From JBOFMT01 sp051658525 (lineage in GTDB: Bacteria; Bacillota_I; Bacilli_A; Erysipelotrichales; Erysipelotrichaceae), in NCBI GenBank assembly GCA_051658525.1, contig JBOFMT010000100.1, forward strand, positions 1 through 22,438: a stretch of 22,438 bases of DNA, in the 5' to 3' direction. The position numbers and the translations under genes are program-made. Of this stretch, positions 6,634 through 14,448 are shown piece by piece. The first letter of the stretch is position 1. Every line of letters begins with the position of its first letter. Under the pieces are notes generated by a model, which saw only the letters and a program-made list of their open reading frames with translations, did not search any database and was not told where the DNA came from.

Positions 6634-7524
6634 TTATCTATGGGTTGTTAGAGCTTTCCGTAAATGCCCTTGTGTAGCTGCCAGTATTGCTTGTGCTTCC
6701 TCATATTCACAAGCACACTCCAACATCACGATGGCTGTCTTTGCATTGTAATGACTCGCCTCATACAATGCAGTATCTACAGTATAACGGTGGTTTGTTG
6801 CCATTGATACAATCGAAGCCCAGCGTTGTTTGAGTTTTTCATTTCCTGCTTGTACATCTACCATAAGGTTTTGGTAAACTTTACCAAGTTGCACCATCGT
6901 TCCTGTAGATAGCATATTACATACCATTTTTTGTGCAGTTGCAGCTTTGAGTCGCGTCGAGCCCGTTAATACTTCAGGACCACAAACAACTTCAATGCCA
7001 ACTGTTGCGAGTTTAGATAATAACGTATCCGGGTTACAACTAATACCAATGGTTGTGGCACCGAGCTTGTTGGCATACCGTAAGGCTTCTAGTGCATATG
7101 GTGTTCTTCCACTGGCTGCAAGTGCAATCACAACATCCAAGGCATTGAGGTTAATGCTTGCCAGGTCACTTTCTGCCATTGTTGTTTCGTCTTCTGCCGC
7201 TTCCCGGTTTGCACTTTGCTTGCTTCCAGCAACCAGTGCAATCACTTCTCCATGAACCATTCCAAACGTTGGTGCACATTCTTCCGCATCCATCAAACCA
7301 ATGCGACCACTCGCACCAGCACCAATGTAAATCATTCTTCCACCTTGTTGTAAGCTTGTCGTACAGTAGGTGATTGCTAGAGCAATCATTTCTTTTTGTG
7401 AGGCAATCGCTTGGCTCACCTTCAAGTCTTCTTGTTGCATAATACTTACCAGCTCTAGTGGTGTTGCAAGATCTAGATCCATGGTATTGGGATTTCTTTG
7501 TTCACTGATCAAATGTTCTAACAT
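6634..7524 (-). CDS. murQ: N-acetylmuramic acid 6-phosphate etherase
   Basis: A 296-aa SIS-domain enzyme that cleaves the lactyl ether of MurNAc-6-phosphate to give GlcNAc-6-phosphate and D-lactate during recovery of cell-wall sugars. The signature block is present: IYIGAGASGRIGLMDAEECA at 65-84 followed by PTFG. E82 in this block corresponds to the catalytic Glu of the DxxEC motif, and the AAEDE segment at 109-113 carries the second candidate Glu (E111). The sugar-phosphate-binding STRLKAATAQKMVCNMLST stretch and the C-terminal GNEKLKQRW/helical-bundle region are also intact. Length is normal. The ATG at 7524 follows AGAGGAAC. It stands alone: there is no MurNAc PTS transporter (murP), murR regulator or amidase nearby. 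It may serve internal recycling, or a transporter elsewhere. A palindrome in its leader could be an operator. Confidence 0.95.
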   Translation of the reverse strand: MLEHLISEQRNPNTMDLDLATPLELVSIMQQEDLKVSQAIASQKEMIALAITYCTTSLQQGGRMIYIGAGASGRIGLMDAEECAPTFGMVHGEVIALVAGSKQSANREAAEDETTMAESDLASINLNALDVVIALAASGRTPYALEALRYANKLGATTIGISCNPDTLLSKLATVGIEVVCGPEVLTGSTRLKAATAQKMVCNMLSTGTMVQLGKVYQNLMVDVQAGNEKLKQRWASIVSMATNHRYTVDTALYEASHYNAKTAIVMLECACEYEEAQAILAATQGHLRKALTTHR

Positions 7525-7773
7525 AAATAGTTCCTCTCATCTATATAATTTCATCCTATCATAATGATAAGGTGTAAGCCTATAGCTCTACTAAAATGGC
7601 TACATTTTATGTTAAAATAGACAAATCTAACAAATAATTTAAAGCTAACAACGAGATTGTAACCAATGATAAAGTTTATGGTCATTAATACAAATAAAGT
7701 TTACCTTTGTGCTATAAGTAAGGTACAATAACTACATTGGTTTTGTCGAACTTGGACAACCAAAGGAGAGCTT
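7525..7773. promoter_or_regulatory. Divergent murQ / hydrolase promoter region with palindromes
   Basis: The 249-bp gap between divergent genes holds two short palindromes: TATCAT-A-ATGATA at 7557-7569 in the murQ leader and ATTTTA-TGT-TAAAAT at 7604-7618. A direct repeat of ATAAAGTTTA lies at 7669-7678 and 7694-7703, 25 bp apart. For the hydrolase a weak promoter may be TTTACC (7700-7705) with TACAAT (7724-7729), 18 bp spacing. No convincing sigma-A promoter for murQ was found. The sites are visible; that they bind regulators is inference. Confidence 0.4.
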
Positions 7774-8487
7774 ATGAAAGCAAAAACAAAGAAAATTATT
7801 AAAGTTAGTCTTGTGAGCCTTGTTGCTACCTGCGTCATAGCAGTTGGTGGGTTTTATGTGTGGGCAAGTGATTATTACCCAGCAGATGCAACGGCAATTC
7901 AAGTACTAGAAACAAGTAATAATATTACAGTTCAAGATGATCTAACGATACTAGAACCGCAAGAGCCAAGTGACATTGGTATTGTATTTTATCCAGGAGC
8001 TAAAGTAGAAGCCATTGCTTACTTACCAATCTTAGAAAAAATAACAGCACTAGGATATACAACAGTACTAGTAGAAATGCCACTTAATATGGCAATTTTT
8101 GATAACAATGCTGCCTCACGTGTCTTTGAGGCTTTACCAAACATCACAACTTGGTATATGGCAGGACATTCGATGGGAGGAGCTATGGCTAGTAATTTTG
8201 CTAGTAATCATCCAGAAGAAGTTACTGGTCTTATCTTAATGGGAGCTTATCTTTATGGAGACTATCCAGCAAGTCAAACTTTAACGGTGTATGGAAGTTT
8301 TAATGACGACCTAGAACCAAAGATTGATTATACGGAAAATGTAGTAAAACTTGAAGGTGGAAATCATGCACAGTTTGGTAACTATGGAAAACAAAAAGGC
8401 GATCCAGATGCAACGATTACTGCTGAAACACAACAAGATTTAACCGTAGAATCCATTGCTGCTTTTATGAATAAAAACAGTAACTAA
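7774..8487 (+). CDS. Membrane-anchored alpha/beta hydrolase
   Basis: A 237-aa protein with a basic N-terminus (MKAKTKKIIK) and one hydrophobic segment (about 11-31). No lipobox or clear signal-peptidase site follows, so it is probably anchored with the catalytic domain outside. The hydrolase core starts around residue 65. The nucleophile elbow is GHSMGG with S133; H198 in GGNHAQFGNYG is the catalytic His, and D178 or D179 after VYGSFND is the acid candidate. GIVFYPGAKVEAIAYLPILE and ALGYTTVLVEMPLNMAIF resemble the alpha/beta hydrolase_5 group, often called carboxymethylenebutenolidase-like or 'alpha/beta hydrolase' of Gram-positives. The substrate is unknown. The ATG at 7774 follows AAAGGAGAG. 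It is monocistronic, with its own terminator. Confidence 0.88.
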   Translation: MKAKTKKIIKVSLVSLVATCVIAVGGFYVWASDYYPADATAIQVLETSNNITVQDDLTILEPQEPSDIGIVFYPGAKVEAIAYLPILEKITALGYTTVLVEMPLNMAIFDNNAASRVFEALPNITTWYMAGHSMGGAMASNFASNHPEEVTGLILMGAYLYGDYPASQTLTVYGSFNDDLEPKIDYTENVVKLEGGNHAQFGNYGKQKGDPDATITAETQQDLTVESIAAFMNKNSN

Positions 8488-8502
8488 CTAACCAAATGGA
8501 AA

Positions 8503-8533
8503 GTAGCGCACTTTAAAGTGCGTACTTTTTTTT
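8503..8533 (+). terminator. Terminator of the alpha/beta hydrolase gene
   Basis: The 16-nt perfect palindrome CGCACTTTAAAGTGCG (8507-8522) is extended by AGTA/TACT with one bulged G, and is followed by eight T (8526-8533). Confidence 0.85.
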
Positions 8534-8548
8534 ATCTTGAAGAAGCAT

Positions 8549-8580
8549 TATACTCGTATTCGTAAGTACAAAAGCGTACT
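8549..8580 (+). promoter_or_regulatory. Promoter -10 and possible operator of the VOC gene
   Basis: A good -10 (TATACT, 8549-8554) has no clear -35 at 17 bp. Just past the expected start site lies an inverted repeat AGTAC-N6-GTACT (8565-8569 and 8576-8580). A weak -35 plus a palindrome at the start site suggests regulated transcription. The regulator is not identified. Confidence 0.4.
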
Positions 8581-8612
8581 ATCATCACTAGAGATGAAGA
8601 GGAGAATATCGT

Positions 8613-9116
8613 ATGTATCCAAGAAATTTTAGCCATATTGGAATTAGTGTTCCTAATATTGAACAAGCCGTAGCCTTCTATAAAGAAGTCATGAACTGGT
8701 ATGTAATTATGGAGCCAACACTTGTTGAAGAAGAAGCAGAAACTGCGATTGGTATCATGTGTATTGATGTGTTTGGTTCTGGTTGGGAAACATTTAAAAT
8801 TGCCCATTTATCAACAGGGGATGGCATTGGAATTGAATTGTTTGAATTCCCACAAAACAATAAAGCAAACCATGAATTTGCTCCCTACCAAACAGGAGTC
8901 TTCCACTTTTCAGTAAAAGATCCGAATATTGAAGAATTAGCAGCTAAGATTGTTGCTGCTGGTGGAAAACAAAGAATGCCAATTCGTGAGTATTACCCAG
9001 GAGAAAAACCATACCGCATGGTGTATATGGAAGATCCATTTGGAAATATCATTGAAATTTATACCCACTCTTATGAATTACATTATGGAAGTGGAGCATA
9101 CCAACACGAACAATAA
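8613..9116 (+). CDS. VOC-superfamily (glyoxalase/dioxygenase-fold) protein
   Basis: A 167-aa single-copy VOC protein made of two beta-alpha-beta-beta-beta halves. It opens with FSHIGISVPNIEQAVAFYKE and ends with YRMVYMEDPFGNIIEIYTHS. The four usual metal-ligand positions are occupied: H8, E75 (IGIELFEF), H98 (GVFHFSV) and E148 (GNIIEIY), so it is probably a metalloenzyme rather than a binding protein. The inter-strand region AAGGKQRMPIREYYPGEKPYR resembles VOC proteins annotated as lactoylglutathione-lyase-like. Glutathione is uncommon in such anaerobes, so a methylglyoxal role is only a guess. The ATG at 8613 follows AGAGGAG (8598-8604). It is flanked by its own promoter region and terminator, hence monocistronic. 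Confidence 0.9.
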   Translation: MYPRNFSHIGISVPNIEQAVAFYKEVMNWYVIMEPTLVEEEAETAIGIMCIDVFGSGWETFKIAHLSTGDGIGIELFEFPQNNKANHEFAPYQTGVFHFSVKDPNIEELAAKIVAAGGKQRMPIREYYPGEKPYRMVYMEDPFGNIIEIYTHSYELHYGSGAYQHEQ

Positions 9117-9126
9117 CGAATTGAGA

Positions 9127-9160
9127 AGACACTACGTTTGTAAAATAGTGTCTTTTTTTT
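9127..9160 (+). terminator. Terminator of the VOC gene
   Basis: AGACACTA (9127-9134) pairs with TAGTGTCT (9146-9153), with an 11-nt loop and eight T. Confidence 0.88.
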
Positions 9161-9190
9161 ATGCTTAAGTATTACAAGTCCTGTTGTAAG

Positions 9191-9218
9191 TTGACATCTT
9201 TTTTTTTAGTAATACAAT
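9191..9218 (+). promoter_or_regulatory. Sigma-A promoter of the ferredoxin-hcp operon
   Basis: A perfect TTGACA (9191-9196) and TACAAT (9213-9218) have a 16-bp, T-rich spacer. The promoter lies 46 nt before the ferredoxin start. I saw no clear Rex, Fnr or NsrR-type palindrome around it. Confidence 0.72.
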
Positions 9219-9263
9219 AAGAGCGTTGAGGTAGGGTATTAAAAACCAGAAAGGAGAAAATAG

Positions 9264-9455
9264 ATGAAAGCCTATGTGGAAAAAAGTGGTTGTATTGGAT
9301 GTGGAACTTGTGTTGCGATATGCCCGCAAGCATTTCAGATGAATGAAGATGGACTTGCGGAAGTATTTGTGGACCCCATACCAGACGAAGTAAAAGCGAG
9401 TACGATCGATGCGAAAAATGCATGTCCGGTATCGGTCATTATTGTCGAAGAATAA
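9264..9455 (+). CDS. Small [4Fe-4S] ferredoxin
   Basis: A 63-aa monocluster-type ferredoxin with CIGCGTCVAICP (C10, C13, C16, C20) and a C-terminal ACPVSVIIVEE (C54). In this type of fold C10, C13, C16 and the distant CP cysteine bind one [4Fe-4S] cluster. There is no second CxxCxxC set, so it carries one cluster. The acidic surface (DEVKAST, VEE) fits an electron carrier. The ATG at 9264 follows AAAGGAG. It lies 40 nt before hcp with no terminator between, so it is likely the direct electron donor to the hybrid-cluster protein. Confidence 0.93.
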   Translation: MKAYVEKSGCIGCGTCVAICPQAFQMNEDGLAEVFVDPIPDEVKASTIDAKNACPVSVIIVEE

Positions 9456-9495
9456 GAAACAACTGTTATGAAATCATAACCAAGGAGAGAAAACA

Positions 9496-11127
9496 ATGAG
9501 CATGTTTTGTTATCAGTGTCAGGAAACCTCGAAAAATACGGGGTGTACCGTACAAGGTGTTTGTGGTAAAAAAGAACACGTTGCGAAATTACAAGATTTA
9601 TTGGTTTATTCCTGTAAAGGAATTGCGCAAATCGTAATAAAACAAAATATCGATGTAACAAGTATTACAAGTGTCAATCATGAAGTGATTACAAGCTTGT
9701 TTATTACGATTACCAATGCAAATTTTGATGATCTCGCAATTGCGAAACAAATAGAAAAGATGTTAGTGCTACGAGATGGCTTACGTGATGATACCTATAC
9801 TTGGGACGATGCGGCCGTGTTTACAGTAACGAGTCAAGAATCGATGGTTGAAAAAGCTGCAAGTATTGGTGTCTTAGCAACACAGGATGAAGATATCCGC
9901 TCCCTAAGAGAGCTAGTAACATATGGGCTAAAAGGAATGGCTGCCTATACGCATCATGCCTTAAATATCAAAAAAGAAAATCCTGATATCTATGCATTTA
10001 TGTATCGTGCGATGTCAGCCATTTTAGACGACAGCCTATGTTTGGATGATTTGGTAGCATTAACTCTAGAAACAGGAAAATATGGTGTTGCGAGTATGGC
10101 GTTATTGGATGATGCTAATACTAGTAAATATGGAAAGCCGGAAATGACAACGGTAGAGCTTGGTGTTCGTAACAATCCAGCTATCTTAATTTCAGGACAT
10201 GATTTAACCGATCTCGAACAACTCTTAGAACAAACCAAAGGCAGTGGAGTTGATGTTTATACGCATAGTGAAATGTTACCAGGACATTATTATCCTTTCT
10301 TTAAACAATACGACAACTTGGTTGGGAATTATGGAGGTTCTTGGTGGAGACAAGTCTTTGACTTCAAAACGTTCAACGGTCCGATTCTTTTTACGACAAA
10401 CTGTATTGTTCCTCCAAACAGTGAGGAAGTAAAAAATCGAATCTTTACCTCTGGTGCAGCAGGCTATCCAGGATGTGTACATATTGTGCCTGATGAAAGC
10501 GGACATAAAGATTTTAGTGAAATCATTGCCTTAGCAAAAACACTTCCAGCTCCAAACGAAATTGAAACTGGAACTATCGTTGGTGGATTTGCTCACGATC
10601 AAGTGTTTGCTTTGGCAGAACCAGTAGTAGCAGCAGTAAAATCCGGTGCGATCAAACAATTCTATGTCATGGGAGGTTGTGATGGCCGCATGAAATCAAG
10701 AGAATACTATACTGAATTTGCGAAAAACTTACCGAGTGATACGGTAATTCTTACAGCAGGTTGTGCGAAGTATCGCTACAATAAACTAGGGTTAGGAGAT
10801 ATTGGTGGTATTCCGAGAGTCTTGGATGCAGGACAATGTAACGATAGCTATTCACTAGCACTCATTGCTCTAAAGTTACAAGAAATCTTTGAATTAGAAG
10901 ATATCAATGATTTACCAATCATCTATAATATTGCTTGGTACGAGCAAAAAGCGGTGATTGTATTTTTAGCCTTATTATCACTAGGGGTAAAAAATATCCA
11001 TCTAGGCCCAACCCTACCTGGCTTCTTATCACCAAATGTTGCGAAGGTAATCATCGATAGCTTTGGAGTTGGTGGCATTACTACTGTGGAGCATGATTTA
11101 CAATCGTTCTTACAAGATTACAATTAA
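9496..11127 (+). CDS. hcp: Hybrid-cluster protein (hydroxylamine/NO reductase)
   Basis: A 543-aa full-length Hcp. The N-terminal cubane ligands are C5, C8, C17 and C23 (CYQCQ...GCTVQGVCG). All eight expected hybrid-cluster ligands are visible in order: H235 (SGHD), E259 (HSEM), C303 (TTNC), C395 (GGCDG, the persulfide cysteine position), C423 (TAGC), C448 (GQC), E483 and K485 (WYEQK). Hcp reduces nitric oxide to N2O (and hydroxylamine in vitro) and protects against nitrosative and oxidative stress in anaerobes. The start ATG at 9496 follows AAGGAGAG. It is co-transcribed with the ferredoxin upstream; no separate hcr-type reductase is present, so the ferredoxin is the likely donor. A hairpin terminator follows, and a group II intron relic begins directly after it. 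Confidence 0.97.
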   Translation: MSMFCYQCQETSKNTGCTVQGVCGKKEHVAKLQDLLVYSCKGIAQIVIKQNIDVTSITSVNHEVITSLFITITNANFDDLAIAKQIEKMLVLRDGLRDDTYTWDDAAVFTVTSQESMVEKAASIGVLATQDEDIRSLRELVTYGLKGMAAYTHHALNIKKENPDIYAFMYRAMSAILDDSLCLDDLVALTLETGKYGVASMALLDDANTSKYGKPEMTTVELGVRNNPAILISGHDLTDLEQLLEQTKGSGVDVYTHSEMLPGHYYPFFKQYDNLVGNYGGSWWRQVFDFKTFNGPILFTTNCIVPPNSEEVKNRIFTSGAAGYPGCVHIVPDESGHKDFSEIIALAKTLPAPNEIETGTIVGGFAHDQVFALAEPVVAAVKSGAIKQFYVMGGCDGRMKSREYYTEFAKNLPSDTVILTAGCAKYRYNKLGLGDIGGIPRVLDAGQCNDSYSLALIALKLQEIFELEDINDLPIIYNIAWYEQKAVIVFLALLSLGVKNIHLGPTLPGFLSPNVAKVIIDSFGVGGITTVEHDLQSFLQDYN

Positions 11128-11161
11128 AATGAAAAAGCAAGCCAATATTGGCTCGCATCAG

Positions 11162-11192
11162 GCTGTCGATAAACAAATGATCGGCAGCTTTT
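11162..11192 (+). terminator. Terminator of the ferredoxin-hcp operon
   Basis: GCTGTCGAT (11162-11170) pairs with ATCGGCAGC (11180-11188), with one G-U pair and a 9-nt loop, followed by a short T-rich tail. A smaller palindrome AGCCAATATTGGCT lies just upstream. The intron relic starts within 10 nt of the stem. Confidence 0.75.
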
Positions 11193-11196
11193 ATTT

Positions 11197-12480
11197 GTAT
11201 GACGGGCATGTCATATATCTGTGGTGAAAGTCCAACGGAGCGTAGTTGCCGACGAATCCAATAGCGACTCACAAGTTTCACACCGCGAGGTGTGGGAGAG
11301 AGGAAACGATAGCGAAATCGTGGCCTAACGAATAGAAACTAGATATAGAGGCGCAGTGAATGGATAAGTTGGCAAATAACAACAAAGTCCAAATGGCAAT
11401 CGTAATTTCAATGCGTAAATCGAGTAGGTAAACCAGGAAAGATATATGACTTATCCCGTGAGATCTCATTAGCGATTCAGTAGTAACAATGAATAATGAG
11501 AAGTCAGCAGATGTGATAGTAGGTAAGAAATTACCGAAGGACGGAACAATTAATTAGCGTCAAATAAATGTATGTTACATATGAATGCTTGATAGTACAA
11601 ACTGCACTTTACGTATAAAAGTGAAAGAATACAACAATCTAAAGTTTAATCATATGAAAGCAGAAAGGAATAAAACGCACAAGTTATGTCAAAACTATTA
11701 GAAGAGATATTATCCAAAGAAAACATGACACTTGCCTATTAGCGTGTAGTCGCAAACAAGGGAGCAAGTGGAGTTGATGATATCGGAATTGATAAAATCA
11801 AGGACTATGTAAATGATAATTGGAATACTATCAAAAGAGAGATTCAAAATAGAGAATACAAGCCCCAACCAGTGTTAAGGGTAGATATCCCTAAACCAAA
11901 TGGAGGAACAAGAAGTCTTGGAATATCAACGGTAATGGATAGGATAATCCAACAAGCTATAACACAGGTGTTAAGTCCAATATGCGAACCACATTTCAGT
12001 GAGTTTAGTTATGGTTTCAGACCGAAACGAAGTTGTGAGGTGGCCATACTAAAGTTACTGGAGTTTCTCGACGATGGATATCTGTGGGTAGTGGACATAG
12101 ACCTAGAGAAGTTCTTCGACAAAGTACCTCAAGATAAGCTAATGAGTTATGTGCACCGAATTATAGATGATGGTGATACAGAGTCGTTAATAAGTAAGTA
12201 TCTAAAAGCAGGAGTGATGATAAATGGAAGGATAGAGGCTACAAATGTAGGCACACCCCAAGGAGGGAATCTGTCACCTTTATTAAGTAACATCATTTTA
12301 AATGAATTAGATAAAGAATTAGAATCAAGAGGTCTCCATTTTGTAAGATACGCAGATGACTGTGCAATCGTAGTTAAAAGCGAATCTAGTGCAAAGAGGG
12401 TAATGAGAACAATAAGTAAATGGATTGAGAATAAACTTGGACTCAAAGTCAATATGACAAAGACAAAAGTTACAAGACCA
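11197..12480 (+). mobile_element. Degenerate, 3'-truncated group II intron
   Basis: From about 11197 the sequence has the look of bacterial group II intron domain I: GTATG at the putative 5' end (consensus GTGYG), then TGTGGTGAAAGTCC, GGAGCGTAGTTGCCGAC and a GC-structured stretch to about 11560, with a GAAGGACGGAACAATTAATT block just before domain IV. A maturase-type reverse transcriptase frame begins at 11686. After the codons for VTRP (to about 12480) similarity to group II maturases stops abruptly. No domain V (the conserved GAGC...GTTC-like 34-nt hairpin) or domain VI is visible before the next gene. The element is therefore a dead relic lacking its catalytic core. The 5' boundary is estimated from the consensus and the 3' edge from loss of protein similarity. 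Confidence 0.85.
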
Positions 12481-12543
12481 TATTTTACACGCAATCATGT
12501 AACAGAGTTATCTATTTTCATTCTAATTAGAACAAAACGATAA
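11686..12543 (+). pseudogene. Group II intron reverse transcriptase/maturase, nonsense-mutated and truncated
   Basis: The original ATG is at 11686 (MSKLLEEILSKENMTLAY). A TAG at 11740-11742 interrupts the frame at codon 19, where relatives usually carry a sense codon before RVVANKGASGVDDI. The frame then runs open to 12543. RT hallmarks are present: VLRVDIPKPNGGTRSLGIST, FSYGFRPKRSCEVAI, VVDIDLEKFFDKVP, VGTPQGGNLSPLLSN and the catalytic YADD at 12349-12360. The usual continuation after KVNMTKTKVTRP (FLGF..., then the X/maturase domain) is missing and replaced by unrelated codons, so both ends are defective. A GTG at 11872 could restart translation, but the product would lack the maturase domain and the intron core is gone. 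Confidence 0.9.
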
Positions 12544-12602
12544 ATGAAAAGAATCAAGAAAAGTGTGGTAATATTGTAATATAGTTAATTTGAAGGAGGA
12601 AT

Positions 12603-13304
12603 ATGATGGATTATAGGATAATGATAGTTGAAGACGATTTGGATATCGCAAACTTACTTTCGACTTTTTTGGAACGTTTTGGTTTTCTTGTCTATACATG
12701 TTCAAATTTTACAAAAGTCGATGAAGAATTTAAAGAACAGCAACCCCATTTGGTACTTCTAGATGTAAATCTACCTGCATATGACGGATTTTATTGGTGT
12801 ATGAAGCTTCGGAAAATCAGCTCCTGCCCCATTATCTTTTTATCTGCTCGAAACACGGACCTAGATCAAGTGCATGCTATGATGAGTGGTGGGGATGACT
12901 ATATCACTAAACCTTTTTCCTTTGAATTATTAAATGCGAAAATCAGTGCGATTTTAAGGCGATCATATGGTGAATATGCCACCCTTGAGAATGATGAACT
13001 CATTTGTGGAGACTGTGTATATTCGAAGAGCAAACTGACCTTACAGTGCCATGGTGAAATAAGTGAACTTTCAAAAACCGAGGCAGCCGTGATTCGAAAA
13101 TTGTTCCAGCATTTTCCAAATGTTGTATATCGTGAAGATTTATTGAATGAAATTTGGGATGATAGTCAGTTCGTAGATGAAAACACTTTAAATGTAACAA
13201 TTAGTCGGATTCGTCGTCGCTTTGAGCAAATAAAATCAACCAATCAAATCAAAGCTATTCGGGGGTTGGGCTATAAAGTGGGTGGAATAAGAACTGATGA
13301 GTAA
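12603..13304 (+). CDS. BceR-like OmpR-family response regulator
   Basis: A 233-aa two-domain regulator. The receiver (about 3-118) has the acidic pocket E10/D11, phospho-acceptor D54 (LVLLDVNLP), S81 and K103 (ITKPF). The C-terminal winged helix ends with NVTISRIRRRFEQI and AIRGLGYKV, typical of the OmpR/PhoB family. AAGGAGG (12592-12598) precedes two adjacent ATGs at 12603 and 12606; either could be used. The 3' end overlaps the sensor kinase by 8 nt. With the kinase and the ABC transporter downstream, this matches Bce/Psd/Yxd-type modules, in which the regulator activates its own transporter in response to cell-wall-active peptides. The gene's upstream region is the scar of the truncated intron, and no strong promoter is visible there. 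Confidence 0.93.
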   Translation: MMDYRIMIVEDDLDIANLLSTFLERFGFLVYTCSNFTKVDEEFKEQQPHLVLLDVNLPAYDGFYWCMKLRKISSCPIIFLSARNTDLDQVHAMMSGGDDYITKPFSFELLNAKISAILRRSYGEYATLENDELICGDCVYSKSKLTLQCHGEISELSKTEAAVIRKLFQHFPNVVYREDLLNEIWDDSQFVDENTLNVTISRIRRRFEQIKSTNQIKAIRGLGYKVGGIRTDE

Positions 13305-14319
13305 AGAACAAAAGACGCAAATTTTAGTGTTTTTACTAGATCATCTTTGGATTGTCGTTCTCTTTTTTCTTGGACCATCGTTAAGTTTGTTGGCCTATTT
13401 TTTTGTTCATGAGAACAGTGCGAATCCGTGGTACTACATTTTTCTCTCCCAGTGCATACTATTTATTTTTTTAGGATGGAGGTGGGCCACCACTAGAAAG
13501 TTTTATCGCATTCTTTGTAATAATAAAGTAGGGCTGGAAACATTTTTGATACAACAGCCGAACAGTCGCTTGGAACAGCATTATCGAACGCTTGCCGAAA
13601 AACAGTATCAAGCCTATATACAGGAGCTAACTAAACATCAAGAAAAAGAGCGGCAAAACCGAATGTTAGTCTATCGTTGGGTCCATCAAATAAAGACCCC
13701 GGTTTCCGTAATTCGGTTGCTTACTGAACATCGTAGTGACGACGAAGATTTTCGAAAAGTGAAAAAATCGATAGAACAAATTCATCATGATTTGGATCAT
13801 ATATTAAACCTTTATCAATTAGATGCGATTGAAAATGATGTTATCTCTGAAAAAGTAAATATCAACCAAATGTGTACACGGTGTATCAATGAGTTGAAAC
13901 AACTTTTTATTGTTGCAGGGGTTTATCCAAAATTACTTGTTGATGAACGTTTTGTTGTATACAGCGATGAGAAGTGGTTGCGGTTTGTTTTGTATCAGCT
14001 GTTAACCAATGCAGTAAAGTATAGCGAACGAAATAGCTACGTAGAAATATCGGCTGTGTTGCTCGATGATTGTTGTGAGTTAAAAGTGAAAGATTATGGT
14101 TGTGGAATTGAAAAACAAGACATTCCTCGTATTTTTGAGATGTTTTTTACTGGTAAAAATGGACGAAAGTATGGTGAATCTAGTGGTATTGGTTTACACA
14201 TGGTAAAAAAAGTACTGGATCATTTAGGGCACGAAATCAAAGTTGACTCGATTGTAGGTCAAGGAAGTGAGTTTACAGTTAGATTGCAGGCTTTCGTAAA
14301 ATCAAACAATACAATGTAA
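13297..14319 (+). CDS. BceS-like intramembrane-sensing histidine kinase
   Basis: A 340-aa kinase with two membrane segments (about 12-36 and 46-64) joined by only about ten residues and no extracellular sensor domain. This is the hallmark of intramembrane-sensing kinases that read the activity of their partner transporter. The H-box is RWVHQIKTPVSVIRLL with H130, the N-box LLTNAVKYS has N238, then G1 KDYGCGI and G2 SSGIGLHM, so it is catalytically complete. A coiled linker (about 85-125) connects membrane and dimerisation helices. The ATG at 13297 lies within the end of the regulator gene (8-nt overlap). A terminator and a second promoter separate the pair from the transporter genes. Confidence 0.93.
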   Translation: MSKEQKTQILVFLLDHLWIVVLFFLGPSLSLLAYFFVHENSANPWYYIFLSQCILFIFLGWRWATTRKFYRILCNNKVGLETFLIQQPNSRLEQHYRTLAEKQYQAYIQELTKHQEKERQNRMLVYRWVHQIKTPVSVIRLLTEHRSDDEDFRKVKKSIEQIHHDLDHILNLYQLDAIENDVISEKVNINQMCTRCINELKQLFIVAGVYPKLLVDERFVVYSDEKWLRFVLYQLLTNAVKYSERNSYVEISAVLLDDCCELKVKDYGCGIEKQDIPRIFEMFFTGKNGRKYGESSGIGLHMVKKVLDHLGHEIKVDSIVGQGSEFTVRLQAFVKSNNTM

Positions 14320-14348
14320 TTTCAAACAAGTTAATTCTATTTGATGGT

Positions 14349-14402
14349 ATCGATAAAGATAACAAGACTGTAAGGTATTGTAATTTTTATCGATTTTTTT
14401 TC
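14349..14402 (+). terminator. Terminator between the two-component and transporter genes
   Basis: ATCGATAAA (14349-14357) pairs with TTTATCGAT (14386-14394) around a 28-nt loop, followed by eight T. The long loop makes it a less certain terminator, but its position 30 nt after the kinase stop fits. Confidence 0.65.
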
Positions 14403-14413
14403 TCATGCTTACT

Positions 14414-14422
14414 TGCTATAAT
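14414..14422 (+). promoter_or_regulatory. Extended -10 promoter of the Bce-like transporter operon
   Basis: TGCTATAAT: a perfect -10 (14417-14422) with an extended TG, and no good -35. A consensus -10 without -35 is the usual layout of promoters activated by an OmpR-type regulator. The cognate BceR-like protein probably binds upstream, within or near the 14341-14400 stretch. Confidence 0.6.
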
Positions 14423-14448
14423 TAGCACATCAACAAAGGAGAATGGAT

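Noticed and set aside
7669..7703. Two copies of ATAAAGTTTA as the start of a repeat array
   Set aside because: Only two 10-bp A/T-rich copies exist, so it is neither a CRISPR nor a larger repeat family; kept only as a note in the regulatory region.
11872..12543. A 223-aa reverse transcriptase starting at GTG 11872 as an intact gene
   Set aside because: In-frame RT sequence continues upstream to 11686 across a TAG, and the C-terminal maturase domain is missing, so this is a fragment of a broken gene.
12515..12550. Inverted repeat TTTTCATT/AATGAAAA before the BceR-like gene as intron domain V or a terminator
   Set aside because: It is A/T-only, has a 20-nt loop, lacks the conserved domain V sequence and is not followed by a T-run.
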